Assembly (NCBI GenBank): GCA_026122225.1
Contig: JANEZZ010001494.1
Span: 930,001-994,000, forward strand
Length of the DNA stretch: 64,000 bases
From: Heloderma charlesbogerti
Lineage: Eukaryota > Chordata > Lepidosauria > Squamata > Helodermatidae
Direction of reading: 5' to 3'
A model generated the notes under the pieces. The model did not search any database. It saw only the letters and a list, made by a program, of their open reading frames with translations, and was not told the DNA's origin. Position 1 is the stretch's first letter. Each line of letters opens with the position of its first letter. A program made the translations under genes and the position numbers. Positions 1-12,107 of this stretch are shown piece after piece.

Positions 1-1385
1 GTGCTAAAATACGGGAGGAATCGCTTCCCCCCCCCCCACAGTCTCAGAAGATCCTTACACGTCAATTTTAATAAACAACAACGGCATTGTTACTGCATAT
101 ATGTTTGCACATCAGGAGCAATGCTTTGCTAGAACAGCAATGGCAAAGAGCTCATCCGTTTGAAATGGTGCAATAAACTAACAGACAGGGGAGCCTAAAG
201 TGAAGCTCCTACCTCCTTTGGGCTCTTGTAATCCCAAATATGATCCTCACAGCCTTTCCATCTCCTCTCCCAGTAAGGAAGGAAGGGACCCCCAATATTC
301 CCAGAACAAACTGCAGATGAAAAGGGACCACCTGCTCTATTCAGCTGCCCCTTCACTGACAGGGGAATATCCATGACACTGTATACGTTTAAACACAATT
401 TACTACCCGTAATGATGTGTCTTGAGACGTGCCAAAATGGACTGCAAGGTTGCGGGGTGGGGACAGGGAGGGAGAACTGATGTTCATCTTTTTCCCTTTT
501 GCAGTGATCTTGCATATGGTCCATGAAGCACATTCAGGGTCACCTGTGTGTAATGGGCGTCGCCCAAATGTCATTATTTCCCTCTTTTATTGTATTTTTT
601 CATCCTTCCTGCGGCTGCTGCTGTTATTAACTTTCCCATTTCATGCCATGTATGATCTCCTACAAATCATTCAACAAATTGTTCTGTGCCATTTCAACTC
701 CTCTTCCTGTTCTTCAAAATGGTGGATTGTTGTTTTTAATTGATGGGTTCACTAAAAAGGCATTGGGGTTGATTAGACCCCAATTAAAGCAAATGAGACG
801 GAAATTAAAGTATTCATACCTGTAATATTGGGGTGGGTTTGTGTCTAAATGACCATCACAGAGTCAAAATTCTCATTTAATGTCTCAAGAGCTACTTAAG
901 CAGTTAAGATAAGGGGGCACCACATTAACCAATTAATTACTTATTCATTTTTTAAAAAACATTTGTACCTCCAGCACATTTGTGGTTGAAGGAATACAAA
1001 ATGACATGAAGGGGTTAAAAGACCGCATATGAATTAATGCTGGGGGTCACCTCTGATGCAGTTATTCCCCTGTACTATACACAATTCTAAAGACAATTTC
1101 ATATTGTTTTGTTCAATTGGAATCATTTTCAAATACATTCCATTGCTTTCTTTGTTTTAAATGATGGCTTAACTGCAGTGTATGTGATTAGTATTTGATT
1201 TAAAAAGTGCTGCCCACCCCCTCCAGGTCTCAGAATGCGACTCCCTGCAGCCTGGCCCTAGCTAAGGCCTGATGGGAGTGAGATTTCTGTATTATATAAT
1301 ACATGTAGGACCTGCAACAACGTGTCATGCTGTGCAGAGTTTCTGTTCAGGATTCCAGCCAGTCATGCCTTTTTCCAAGAAACTC
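1..1385. other. Intergenic, no gene; possible conserved non-coding element at about 560-1200
   Basis: A C-homopolymer at about 27-37. From about 560 to 1200 the sequence is non-repetitive and AT-rich with several homeodomain-type TAAT/ATTA cores. It resembles no repeat elsewhere in the window. Whether it is conserved cannot be judged here. Confidence 0.3.
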
Positions 1386-1387
1386 CA

Positions 1388-1650
1388 TTCATAAGAACAT
1401 AAGAAAAGTCATGCTGGAAAAGTCAGACTGAAGGTCCATCCAGTCCAGCATTCTGTTCACACAGCGGGCAACCAGCTGTCGACCAGGAACCCACAAGCAC
1501 GGCATGAGCGTGACAGCACCCTCCCACCCATGTTCCCCAGCAACTGGGGTACATAGGCATCCTGCCTCTGATACTGGAGGTAGCGTATAGCCATCAGGAC
1601 TAGTAGCCTGGACTAGTAACCCCCCACCCCAGTTTTCTGTTTCCCTCCAC
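1388..1650 (-). mobile_element. CR1 LINE 3' end
   Basis: Begins ATAAGAACATAAGAAAAGTC and continues with the CR1 3' segment also present at 25.2-25.8 kb and 30.1-30.6 kb in the opposite orientation. Confidence 0.75.
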
Positions 1651-2480
1651 AACAGATATTCAGCATCCTGTGTCACTGAGCCTGCTCAGTCCAGACTGGG
1701 CTGTTTGAGGGTGTGTGTGTGTGGTTATTTGCCCCCTCTGTTGTTCCCCCTAAACATTTGTGTTCTACTTCTGCAAACCTTGGGGTTCCCCTGAAAATGC
1801 TGATACCCCTCTTGTTTTTTTAGTAGCCCTGTTTTGCCTACATAACCATCATAACACAGTACCAGAGTTCACAATTCATATCTATGATGTTCATTGCGTA
1901 TCTGTTCCTTTAAAGACAGGGCGTGGCCAAAGACGGGATGGGCAGACTAAAATGGGTGTGGCCAAAGGAGAAGGGGTGAGACTACAGGACCAACAAAATA
2001 TTTCGCAAAATATTCTCCAGTTTACGTGCAGACTAGAAAAAAAACCAGTGGCCTTGTGCTAGTTCAGGCTGAATTCTTAGCTCAAATGCTTGGTGATGTA
2101 AAGACACTAGATCAGACCTGAGGGAAGTTTGCTCTGTTTGTATGTCCCCAGCTGGAGAGATGGAGACATCAGCATCTTACTGAAAGGCATGTATGACTTC
2201 ATAAATTTGGTTCAATATTATGAGTTCTTTTTTCCAGTGTATGTATGCAGTATGTCAAAACACTTGAGGCTTGGAGGGAAACAAGAAGCAAAACATCTTA
2301 AGCATCTCCTCTGTGTTCTGTCAGTTGTAGTGAATTACTTCCTGGAACTCACGTTCATAGGAATAGGTGGAATCCTTTCTGTTCGCCCACTGCAGATCAC
2401 GGGCCTGATTGGAGCTGACTCAGAGGCGCACTGATATTAAGGGGTTGCCAGTATGTGGCTTAAAATATATAGACCTTCTT
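1651..2480. other. Intergenic, nothing recognised
   Basis: No supported gene or named repeat. A short (GT)n at about 1710-1720. Confidence 0.4.
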
Positions 2481-3077
2481 CACACGGAGCTTTTATCCTG
2501 CTATTGAGATTGCTTATTCACGGATGTTTGTGGGTCCTTTTCGTGACGTCGTCAGCCTCCAGGACACATCCAGAGGTATTTCCTGGTTATTCCATCTCAA
2601 AAAGATCCGGAAATGAGGACTGCCTTTACATTAAAGAAAAAACCCACAATCCCCCTGTTGTGTAGCCTTTCCGCGTTCAGTAACAATCCAACTTAAATAG
2701 ATAGATCATTATTTCCCTAATGTGCCCTAATTAATTAGGCAGAATTTTTAAAAATTTAAATTGTTTTTTTAAACCAAGTACTTATAAAAATTGCAGATGT
2801 ATGTATGTTCTCAGACCATGGGTTAAATCATATCCAGGTATTCTGTTTATAGCTCTTTTAAGTTGTCTCCAGAAAATGTAGATATCTGGACATCACCACA
2901 ACACGTGCAAATAATATTTTCATAGTGAGGTTGTTTCTTTGAATAGCTTACGTTTGGTGCGGGCTCTTTTTTGGATGTCTTGCTCACCTTCCTCTGGATG
3001 GACAGCAGTTGCACTGCTGGGGAATTCCGCAGGTGCTCACTCAGCTGGGACTGTCCCACCAAGGTGCATTTCTAAGC

Positions 3078-3215
3078 CTCTAGGAGACTCTAGGAGGTGA
3101 CGGACTCGACCTTGGGGGAGCTGGGGGTGGCGATGGCCAACAGGAAGCTCTGGCGTGGGCTGGTCCATGAAGTCACGAAAAGTCGGAAGCGACTGAATGA
3201 ATAAACAACAACAAG
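3078..3215 (+). mobile_element. RTE (older BovB-like subfamily) 3' tail, 5'-truncated
   Basis: Matches the 3' end of the element at 53.3-56.5 kb (reverse complement), ending with GAATGAATAAACAACAAC. Confidence 0.7.
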
Positions 3216-3499
3216 GAGATCAGTATAGATCTCTTGGAGATAACAGGCTGTACTGATAAAGCTGGGCAGGTTTTTAAAATGGGGGTGTTTCTACATTAAG
3301 CAAAAACCAAGCAAAAACCCACATCCTTTCCAGAGCTTCCTGTTTTCGGTTTCTTTTCAGGATTAGGAAGGGCTTCTTTACAAAGCAGCCACGCGGTTTG
3401 AACTGAGTTAGTGCCTTCCTCCCTCCCTGGCATGTGTGCAAAGGCGGGGGGGAGTCTTGTTTTCGTAGCTTAACTTCTGCTGTACTGTTTACTCGCAGC

Positions 3500-3700
3500 C
3501 CCCAGGAAACCTCTGACTTACTTCTGAGTAGACATGAAATGTAAGATTGTGCTGTAAGTCTGCACCCTTGGCACACTTATGTGGGAGTAAGCCGCATTGA
3601 ACTCAATGGGACTTACTTCTGAGTAGATAGGATCAGCCTGTAAGTCTGCAACCCTCAGCACACTTACTCAGGAGTAAGCCCCATTGAACTGGGTGCTCTG
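3500..3700. repeat. Palindrome-bearing interspersed repeat, two units
   Basis: Contains CATTGAACTCAATGGGACTT and CTTACTTCTGAGTAGA twice in near-tandem. The same family recurs at 7985-8085, 18430-18600, 23705-23760, 26722-26790, 56680-56870, 61075-61185, 61705-61895 and 62170-62245. Class not recognised. Confidence 0.6.
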
Positions 3701-4111
3701 AAACAACAGAGGACGTTGCTTCTGAGCTTGGTGGGGTGGGGGATCAGATGTGTCTCCCATTGTTGCAGGGAGGCATTTTACCCTCTTCTCCCTCCAGTTG
3801 AGAAATGCAGAGGCAGGAGACGTGATCAGCAGGTGATTCTTGCCCTCGCTCCTGTCAAATCTCATCCTGTCCGTGCCCCCAACAACTGAAAATAGAAAAC
3901 CGCAGCAGGCAGACACAGCGGTTTCTTCCACTATTGGAGAATTTCACGGGGAGGTCGTGGTGCTCCTGTTCCGTGGGTTGGAAAAAATACCACATTTTTT
4001 GCATTTGGAGAAAACACGAGATAGGCTGGAGGAAATGGCAGGAGGTCAGCTAAAGAGCCCGTAAACGTCTGAGAGAGAGCCATCTCAATAGCAGGATAAA
4101 AGCTCCGTGTG

Positions 4112-5460
4112 ATGAACCCCTGGCTCTCCAAGCCTCTATCTCTCCTAGGTTTGCATTTTTATTTTTATTTTTTGCATCAAGTAGGGCTGCAAGTTTTAAT
4201 TGGTAGATTACTTAACTAAAGTGTTAGTTGTTTAAGTGGCTAAGGCCATTTAAAAGTACACTTGTTTGTTTTGAAGCTCTTTAGGTCCAGGTGGGTTACT
4301 ATAATAACAAGAAAATAAAATGATGGCTTTCACTGACAGCAATGCATGGTAGCTTAACAAATGGCAAGTTAGCTTACACTTCCTTTGATATCTCCCAAAG
4401 CACTTTAATTCATCAATTAATTAAAAGACAGATGACTAAACAACCCAAACTCACATTTCGTTAGTTTACAGTCCTAACGTTAAGTGGAGTTCTGAAAGTT
4501 GTTACATTTGTCTGTTTACAGCAGCAGCAGTGGCAGAATGCCCATGCACAGTGTAGATATGAAACAGGCCAACCCCCCGTGTAAAAGCGGTTCTGATGCC
4601 AAATGGCCTTGACATCTATAAATGAGGTTTGTCACTGAAAGGTTAGTTGATCCTCCCATCCTAATTAGGAACCACATCAGCCAATTATCTCAATTATTGC
4701 ACATTAGGAAAGATCTGATGCACCCCAGAGGGAGGGAAGAATGCCTTTAAAACACACACACACACACACCCCAACCCATTCAAGAAGTATTAAAAGCATA
4801 TTTGAAGTACACCTATGTAAACCTCGGTGTTCAATACATAATCTGATTTGGGCAGTGACTGGGGCAACGAACTTATCTTCACTAACTTCAGAAAGCTTTC
4901 CACATTTTTATTCTAAAGATGGTGACCACTAGGTTTGATGTTGGCCATTGTATTAGAAATCTGCCATATGCAGAGATAAGAAAGCACTTGTTTCCATCAG
5001 CTTGGGCCTTTGTCACTTGGGTTGTTTTTTAGAGTGTTGCCATCTAAGTGAGTGGCCACTGACTGTATTTTCATTGCCACAAGATAGGGGAACACTGGAA
5101 GTTGCCTTATACTGAGAACTTTTCTATATGAGGCATTTGTTGTGCGCTCGTCATTCTCTACTCACAGTTGCCTACAGGTTCTTTAGACGATGTCACGACC
5201 CTCCGGTTTCTCTTCTGTTTGCAAACAGCATTTTTGGTGAGGTTTTTTTAGAGTAAAGAAAATGCGGTGTTATTTCTGAAAGTGAAAGAAAATGCTTCTT
5301 CCATTTGTGTAATTGCGCTATTCTGCTACACCACAGTGCCACCTAAAGGTTATGTAGCAGAAAAGCAGGAAAGGAAACGCTCTTCGCGTAGTGCTCAGAT
5401 CTCAGTTCTGTGAACAAATTGAAAGGAGATACAGCAGATTAACAGCCTTGAATAGAAAAA
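4112..5460. other. Intergenic; possible conserved non-coding element at about 4160-4720
   Basis: AT-rich, apparently unique sequence dense in ATTA/TAAT and AATTAATTAA-type cores; an (AC)n microsatellite at 4751-4770. No gene seen. Confidence 0.3.
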
Positions 5461-5464
5461 GCTC

Positions 5465-5640
5465 ACAGTCAGACCCTTGGTCTATCTAGCCCAGTATTCT
5501 CAACACTGACTGGCAGCAAAGACTCTCCAGGGTTTCAAGCAGGGTTTTTTTCCCAGCCCTACCTGGAGAAACCAGGACTGAACCTGGGGCCTTCTGCATG
5601 CAAAGCAGGAGCTCTGCCACTGAGCTACGGCCCCTACAGC
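5465..5640 (-). mobile_element. tRNA-Ala-derived SINE, diverged
   Basis: Same family as 23,105-23,283. Its reverse complement ends-in with a tRNA-like GTAGCTCAGTGGCAGAGC head. Confidence 0.7.
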
Positions 5641-6212
5641 CTACGTAGTGATGGCCACTAGCCAGGATGTCTTTAAAAGGCAATTGGGCAAATTTGTAGA
5701 GAAGGAAAGGTCCATCAGTCGATATTAGACATGATGGCTACCTAGATAGAACCTCCATGTTCCAAGGCAGTTATAATGGAATACCGGTTGTTGGGGAAGC
5801 AACCGTGGAAGAAGCTGTTTGCCTTCATGCCCTGCCTGTGAGTTTCCTGGAGGCATCCATTGGGACACTGGGCATCCATCAGGTCTATTTGAGCATCCCT
5901 CAGGATACTGTGGGCAAAGAGGACACAGGACTAGCCCAACGGCCAGTCCAGTTGGCTTTTGTGCATGGGAGGGGAGGGGGCACCATACTGTTCTGTTCCT
6001 CAGGTCAGGGTGGCCGCCTAGGCGTCACCGAAGAGGAGGGTGTAGATTTGCATAAAATTTGCATATGCTAATTTACACATATAAATGCACAATTAGAAAC
6101 CATTACGATAATTTAAATAGAAATGCAATTTCATAGTGGGGAAGAGTGACCAGGTGACCTGTGAGCCTGCTGTCTAGGTACGAACTGTACTAACATGATA
6201 TGTACTAACATT

Positions 6213-6572
6213 ATTTATTATTTTATGTATTGTATTTAAAACATTTGTATCCTGCCCTATATCATTAAGATCTCAGGGTGGCATACAGATAAAATCAGTA
6301 TAAACAGTATAAAACAATAAATAATTTAAATAATAAAAACATTTTAAATATTAAACAAGCTAATACCAATTAAAATCTAAAACAATAAAACAGTTAAAAC
6401 AATGTGCTACTTTAGGGAATGCACTTAGCTCTCAAAGACTTTGGTAAAAAGCCATGTTCTTACTTGGCACTGAAATGAAACCAATGTACGTGCCAATCAG
6501 GCCTCTAAGGGGAAGGCATTCTGCAACCCGGGGTGCCACAGCAGAGAAGGCCCCCTCCCATGTCCCACCATA
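6213..6572 (-). mobile_element. L2 LINE 3' UTR fragment inserted in the minisatellite
   Basis: Typical L2 3' end read in reverse (TTTGTATCCTGCCCTATAT near its terminus). Minisatellite motifs lie on both sides. Confidence 0.65.
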
Positions 6573-6649
6573 GTGTAACTGTACTAACTTGACGTGTACT
6601 AACATTACTAACATGACATGTACTAACTGTACTAACGTGACATGTACTA

Positions 6650-6716
6650 GAATCATAGAATAGTAGGATCATAGAATAGTAGGGTTGGAAGGGGCCTATA
6701 AGACCATTGAGTCCAA
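6650..6716 (-). mobile_element. CR1 extreme 3' end inside the minisatellite
   Basis: AGAATCATAGAATAGTAGG and GGTTGGAAGGGGCCTATAAG are the reverse complement of the CR1 3' terminus seen at 17.1 and 50.7 kb. Confidence 0.8.
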
Positions 6717-7140
6717 CTAATGTGACATGTACTAACTGTACTAACGTGACATGTACTAACTGTATTAACATGACGTGTATTAACTGTACTAACGTGACAT
6801 GTACTAACTGTATTAACATGACGTGTATTAACTGTACTAACGTGACATGTACTAACTGTATTAACATGACGTGTATTAACTGTACTAATGTGACATGTAC
6901 AATGTGATGTGTACTAACTGTACTAACTCATCGTGTACTAACTGTACTAATGTGACGTGTGCTAATTTGACTGTACTGACTTGACTTACTTCCTAACCTG
7001 TACTGACTATGCTAGGGACCAACCTCGGAGCCCCCACTTTATCTTCCTAGTGTTCTTTATTTTTAAACCAGACTTGGACAGGACAGTCCATCCAATAGAG
7101 GACACCTTCAAGTAGAGAGGGCCCTCTGGCAGCTCTTTGA

Positions 7141-7980
7141 ATTGAGGAGGATCCACTGTAAAAGAAGACACTTGGCCACTCCATCTCAGGCAGCAAAATC
7201 CCTTGGGATTTCACCCGCCCTGCCAATGGGTGGGTGTAATGTTTGTGGCCTGAGCTGGTGGGGCAGTTCCATGTCAAATGAGTCCATGGTTTCCAGTATC
7301 CCTTTTAAACACACCTTGTTTCTTTCCAGCCAGGCATAGAAATGCCAGTGTTTGCTTCACCCTGAGCTCTCCTGCCCCACAACCTCATGACGAGGGCTAC
7401 TCCTTTCAGAGGCCCAGGTGTGGAAAAGAACATGAGCCGAGCCCTGATGGATCAGGCCAAAGGTTGACCCCTGTTGCATCAGTGGCCACAGAAAGGGGAA
7501 GGTGATTTAGAGAGGGTTGGTTGCCGTGCTGCCCGTCTGTTTGACAGATTCTTTGTCATCTCTAGACATCACTGAGAGAAGGTGGGAGTGATCAGTTAGA
7601 CCATCATTGTTTGGTGTGGAAAAAGGAGCTTAGCTGTTTGGTGTGGAAAAAGGAGCCTAGCATCAAACCAGGGGGAAAACTTGTATGGGACCACTTTCTA
7701 AGTCCTGGGATCCTCTCCACGCTCTGGAGTCTAGCAAAACAATTGTAAATATGGATTTCTGCAATAATATATTTTAAAATGAATACAATATAAAAGTTTT
7801 TATTCTTAATTAAAAGCAAAACACTGAGTAGTATTACAGTTCATGGACAACTTAAGAAATACAGCTTTTGCCAGAATTCTGTTTTCTCATTGGCATTAAG
7901 GAAGGGCTTGAAGAGGTGGTTCCAAAGAATGGGAGAAAGAGAGAGGAGAGAAGCAGAGATATAGAGGGAAACAGCTGTCT
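7141..7980. other. Intergenic, no gene; 27-bp tandem duplication at 7609-7662
   Basis: GTTTGGTGTGGAAAAAGGAG occurs twice 27 bp apart. Nothing else recognised. Confidence 0.5.
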
Positions 7981-8189
7981 AGATAATGGACAGTGCAATT
8001 CTATACATGTCTTCTCAGATAAGTAAGTCCCATTGTTTTTAGTAGGACTTACTCCCAGGTAAGTGTGTGCCATTTAGGATTATAGCCTAAATAAAGAGAT
8101 GGGGGAGTAACTGGGAATTGGCAGAGCAAGACTGAAAAGGTTTTGGCATTATATGTACTGTTTCTTATTTCTTCTGCCCCCCCCCCCAT

Positions 8190-8830
8190 TTTTCAGTCAA
8201 TCAAATCATTCAATTATGCATGTCCCATTCTTCTCCCCATAGAGACCCTGAATGGCTTCACAACATAAAATACAATGAGCAAAGCACATTTCAAAAAGCA
8301 AATGCATTCAGTAACAGTTTTAAAAAATGGAGAAGGGCAGAAATGACAAAGTTATAATTAAAGCATTAAAACTCATCAGTCAAAAACATCCAGTAAAACC
8401 GTATCAAATAAAACACAACTAAAAATAAAAGACAAATGCCTGTACATCAATAAGAAAGAATGAATGGCATCCACCAAATTAAAAACACAATTTGGTAAGC
8501 AAATCAGTTTAGAGTGATGCTAAAATCCTGCCTGAATAGAAATGTCTTTGCCTGCTGGCAGAAGAACAACAGAGATGGAGCTCCAGAAAAGCTCCAGGCA
8601 GGGAGCCCCAGGCAGGAAGCTCAAAAGATTGGGGGCTGCCACCAAAAAGGCCCTTTCTTGTGTTCCCATCCAATATTACTCTGATAGGGATGCCCAGAAG
8701 GGCCTCTCCCAATTCTCTAAAAATCTGGACATGCTCATATGGGAGAATGTGGCTTTTCAAACAGCCTTGTTCCAAGCTGTCTAGGGCTTTATAGGTTATA
8801 ACCAGCCCTTTGAATTATGTGCAGGATGGT
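8190..8830 (-). mobile_element. L2 LINE 3' end, degraded
   Basis: The reverse strand gives the L2 3' UTR and the end of the coding part with many indels; the arrangement is parallel to 12.6-13.1 kb. Confidence 0.55.
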
Positions 8831-9028
8831 CAAAAGTGGGGCTGTTCATGGACTCCCTGCTCTGCTTTGGATGCTGCTTCAGATCTTCCGAAGTGACCCT
8901 TTTCCACTTTGGACTGACTCGGACCCCTTCCACTTTGACTCAGAGCCGAATCTGAAGCCAGATTTGGATGTCCGGATCACTAGTTTTTGGCATTTTCCCA
9001 TTGACTTGCATGGGAAAACACAAACAGC

Positions 9029-9335
9029 CATAACTTTTCTAGTTTTTATGATACAGACATGAAAAATGGGACCTTCCAGCCCCCCTAAAGGGCATCACAC
9101 CTGCCAAAGTTCAGGCAGTTTGGCCCACTAGGTGCTAGGTGCAGATGAAATTTGAGTTTTTCCACAAAAACTCCAAAGCAAAGAGCTATAACTTTTCCCT
9201 GTTTCCACAGACGTGTGTGAAACCTTGGCCCCACCCAGCCCCCCTCGAGGGCATCCCACCCACCAAAGTCCAGGCAGTTTGGCCCACTGGCTTGTGTGCT
9301 AGGTGCAGGTTGAATTTGATATTCCCACAAACTCA
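9029..9335. repeat. Diverged tandem duplication, about 160-bp unit
   Basis: Both units carry ATAACTTTTC, CCAGCCCCCCT, GGGCATC and CAGGCAGTTTGGCCCACT in the same order. Confidence 0.65.
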
Positions 9336-9906
9336 GACCAAATTCGGAAGGGAAAGTGTGTTGAAGCGGAGGTCACTATCCCTAAGCTCTGCTGCAGGTT
9401 TCTTTGAAGTGCAAAACAACCCTTATTCAGAGGAATCACCGGCTCAGCCTCTCTATGGCTGAATGCACACATTGCCTGGCAGGCAGGATGGAAGAGGTTG
9501 TTGTTGTTTTTTTAGTGATCTGTTTTTGTTTATTTCAAGCACACACTGAATGAATATTTTGTATGTATGTTATATTCTAATGTTTGGGGGGGGGTTGGCC
9601 ACACCACTCCTGCCAGATTTCATACAGGTTTTAACTAAAAAACTGATTCAAGGGAACTGGAGGAACTGAGAGTGTAGCAAGTGCGCATCATTATCCAGTT
9701 TATGCGTTTGGTGATCCCCGAGGATCTCCAGCTCTCAGGGGTCTTCTGACAGAGGCAGGGAGACACAGCAACTCTGCCAGGCAGGACCTCTGGTAGTTCT
9801 TGAGCCAATACATGCCAACGAGTGCTTCTGTAGGGAAGAGCTGCCTGGGGAGTGGCCATGGACCTTGGGCATAGTTACATTGGTTATCTAAATGAAGGAC
9901 CTACGA

Positions 9907-9945
<39 letters not shown>

Positions 9946-11110
9946 GGGAATGAATGGACCAAAGTGCAATGCCTTGCCTGCTAGGACATATTGTGCAGGG
10001 AAGAGCAGCCGGTGGCCAGAAAGGTGGATACGAACTGAGCCTAGCCCACCAAGAGGCCATATTCCTTTCTAGGGGAAGTCCGTGAGGGGTGACTAGGGCT
10101 CTTCCACCCGGGGGCAAACAGCAAGAGCAAGTGAATGACAGATGCAGAAAGAAATGCCAGGGGGTGGGGGAAGAGAGTGACAGTGCATCACTCCTCGGGC
10201 CTTGGAACTGGAGAATGTGCAGCACTCTCGTGCTGAGGACATCAGACACCTCTGACTTGTCATCCGCCTTCCTGGCAAGAGAGATCCAGCCATGCCAGGA
10301 GGGCACACAGATTGGACAACGACGGCGACAGCTGTCTTGACGGACCGAGGCGAGGGCGCTGGCACAGGGCTGGCAGGGAGAGACGCAAACTTAGTGCCTG
10401 TGTGCACATCCCCCAGGTAAAATATGGACAGTGACTTCCAAGGAAGAAGAAATAGGGGTTGTCCAGGGTCAATAGGTTCAGCTGGAGCTCATGAAATTGC
10501 ACAGGGGCGAAGAACAAAATGGGCACAGAGGGATAAAGAACACAGAGTCCTTCATAGGCAATTTCACTAAGGCCTAGAGGAACCAGTCTCATAGGAATGT
10601 TTATCCCTCGGTAAGAATGGTTCCTCCTAATAACCCCTCAGCATTCATTGGCTACACAAGGGCCATAAGGGCTGCTGCCATGGACTCTTTCGATGGCACT
10701 TAACGAATGGAATGGATCGTTAATGCTCATTTTTCTGGAGATAGCCCCGCTATTACCATGAATTACTACAATTAGCCAGTGGAAAACTAAGCAGCTGGGG
10801 TGGGTGAAAGGAAGGAAAAGAAGAGAGCTCCAACAAAGAGATGTCAACTGGCTTATTGGGCCAAGGGTAGTGGGATGGAGATTTTGCTCCTGGCTGCACT
10901 GAGGCAGGATCTGGTAACATCCTCCAGCGTGGTAGAAGCAAAGACAGTGTACTTGTTTTATATGAAGCGACGCAGGTGTTCAGAGTATAGAAGCGAATAA
11001 GACGAATGATGGTGAGCCATTCCAATGGACAGTCTGCATGAGGATTATTAATTTCTTGAACTGTATCTTTCCCTACAATCCCAAAACTAACACGACGATT
11101 GACATTTAGA
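9336..11110. other. Intergenic, no gene; (GAAA)n at 9904-9944
   Basis: One tetranucleotide microsatellite. Open frames here are short and unconvincing. Confidence 0.5.
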
Positions 11111-11129
11111 TGCCTAAACTCCACCCCAG

Positions 11130-11262
11130 ATTCCCCAACCTGGTGCCTTCCAGAAGTGTTGGATTACAACTCTCACAATACAACTCCTCAGCTATGCTGG
11201 TTGGGGGATTATGGGAGTTGTAGTCCAACACATCTGGAAGGCACCAGGTTGGGGAAGGCTGC
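11130..11262. mobile_element. hAT-type MITE (subfamily CCTTCCCCAACCTGG)
   Basis: Near-palindromic: TTCCCCAACCTGGTGCCTTC at the left and its reverse complement at the right, with an internal GGGAGTTGTAGTCCAACAC. Other copies are at 17,288-17,422, 23,582-23,695 and 31,107-31,215. Confidence 0.75.
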
Positions 11263-11369
11263 TCTACATTTTTATTCGGTATTGCTATAAGAGTGGGGAA
11301 ATCTAACATCTGAGCTTCAAAATTTGATGCCTGTAAGCCTTTATTCCATACGCATGTGAATAGGAGTCG

Positions 11370-12105
11370 TGACTCACCACCTTCCTGGTGGGACAAGGCT
11401 GGAACTTGAAGAGGCCTTGGAAGAGGAGGAGGATCCTGCCAACATTCCTAGTGGTTGTTGGTGGAAGTTAGAGGATGCTGATAGCCTTTCCACTGGGAGC
11501 AATGCCCCAGGCAAGGAGGTGGAGGGATTAAAAGAACCTAAGCACTTGCACTGGTCCCATCCCCTTGCTTCAGAGCCAGCAGGATCACTCCCAGGTCCCC
11601 AGGAACAAAGGCAGCATTGTATCAGGCCAGAGGCCCAGAGCTGAAGATGCAGTACCAGTCTGGCAGCATGTCAGATATCATTGAGCCCTATTCATGAGGA
11701 GGAAACATGCTCTGGATCAGGGCCCTAATGTCAAGTCAGGAAGGGGTGGGACATCAGCATTCGCTATACAGCTACTCACTTGGCCTCTACTCCTTGCTAA
11801 AGCAACACCTTTCTCACTGTGCTGTCTGCTGGACAGCTCTGGCTAGCCTGCTCTTCCTGATCCTTGAACCACAGGACTGTTCTTGATAAGGGTGGGAGCT
11901 GATGTTCATAGCAGGGATGGCAAGAGCAGGATCATAAGGTTGCTACACGGCGAGGTGGCATTGGACTTCGTAGTATCTGGTTGGAATCTGGAGTTTCCTG
12001 TGGCTCTCCTGTTCTTGTTGAAAATTCTTGTCTTGCTTCCTGGCTGGTGTATCCTCTAAGCCAAAGCATTCATTCAAAATGGCTGAGGTCTTTATCTATA
12101 AGAAG
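11370..12105. other. Unclassified sequence with an acidic open frame
   Basis: A 91-codon + strand frame (11369-11644) with an EEALEEEEDP run and no recognisable domain. It may be a decayed retroelement; not supported as a gene. Confidence 0.2.
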
Positions 12106-12107
12106 AA

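Larger units (their letters stand above)
2481..4111. repeat. Interval bounded by a perfect 30-bp inverted repeat (possible DNA transposon)
   Basis: The 30 bases 2481-2510 (CACACGGAGC...ATTGAGAT) are exactly the reverse complement of 4082-4111. A diverged copy of the same end is at 63,748-63,780. No transposase frame is seen inside; the interior holds an RTE tail and other repeats. No target-site duplication is clear. It could also be two solo copies of one repeat in opposite orientation. Confidence 0.45.
6180..6985. repeat. 24-bp minisatellite with 48-bp higher-order unit
   Basis: Units such as CTGTACTAACGTGACATGTA(CTAA) alternate with CTGTATTAACATGACGTGTA(TTAA). About a dozen units lie at 6572-6646 and 6716-6985, with a first unit at about 6180-6210. 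It is interrupted by L2 (6213-6572) and CR1 (6650-6716) pieces. Confidence 0.9.
5960..7140. repeat. Unclassified interspersed repeat, copy hosting an expanded minisatellite
   Basis: The left part (TTTGCATAAAATTTGCATATGC ... GACCAGGTGACC ... GTCTAGGT) and right part (GACTTGGACAGGACAGTCC) match a compact copy at 58,650-59,110. Here about 830 bp of minisatellite plus nested LINE fragments separates the two parts. A third diverged copy is at about 23.8-24.6 kb. Confidence 0.6.

Noticed and set aside
6505..6907. Open frames on both strands with NVTC/NMTC or LVHVTLVQ repeats
   Set aside because: The 24-bp period is a multiple of three, so the minisatellite keeps frames open on both strands. No start context or flanking exon supports coding.
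10093..10592. Overlapping - strand frames of 104-140 codons
   Set aside because: One includes the (GAAA)n tract, none shows conserved motifs or splice structure.
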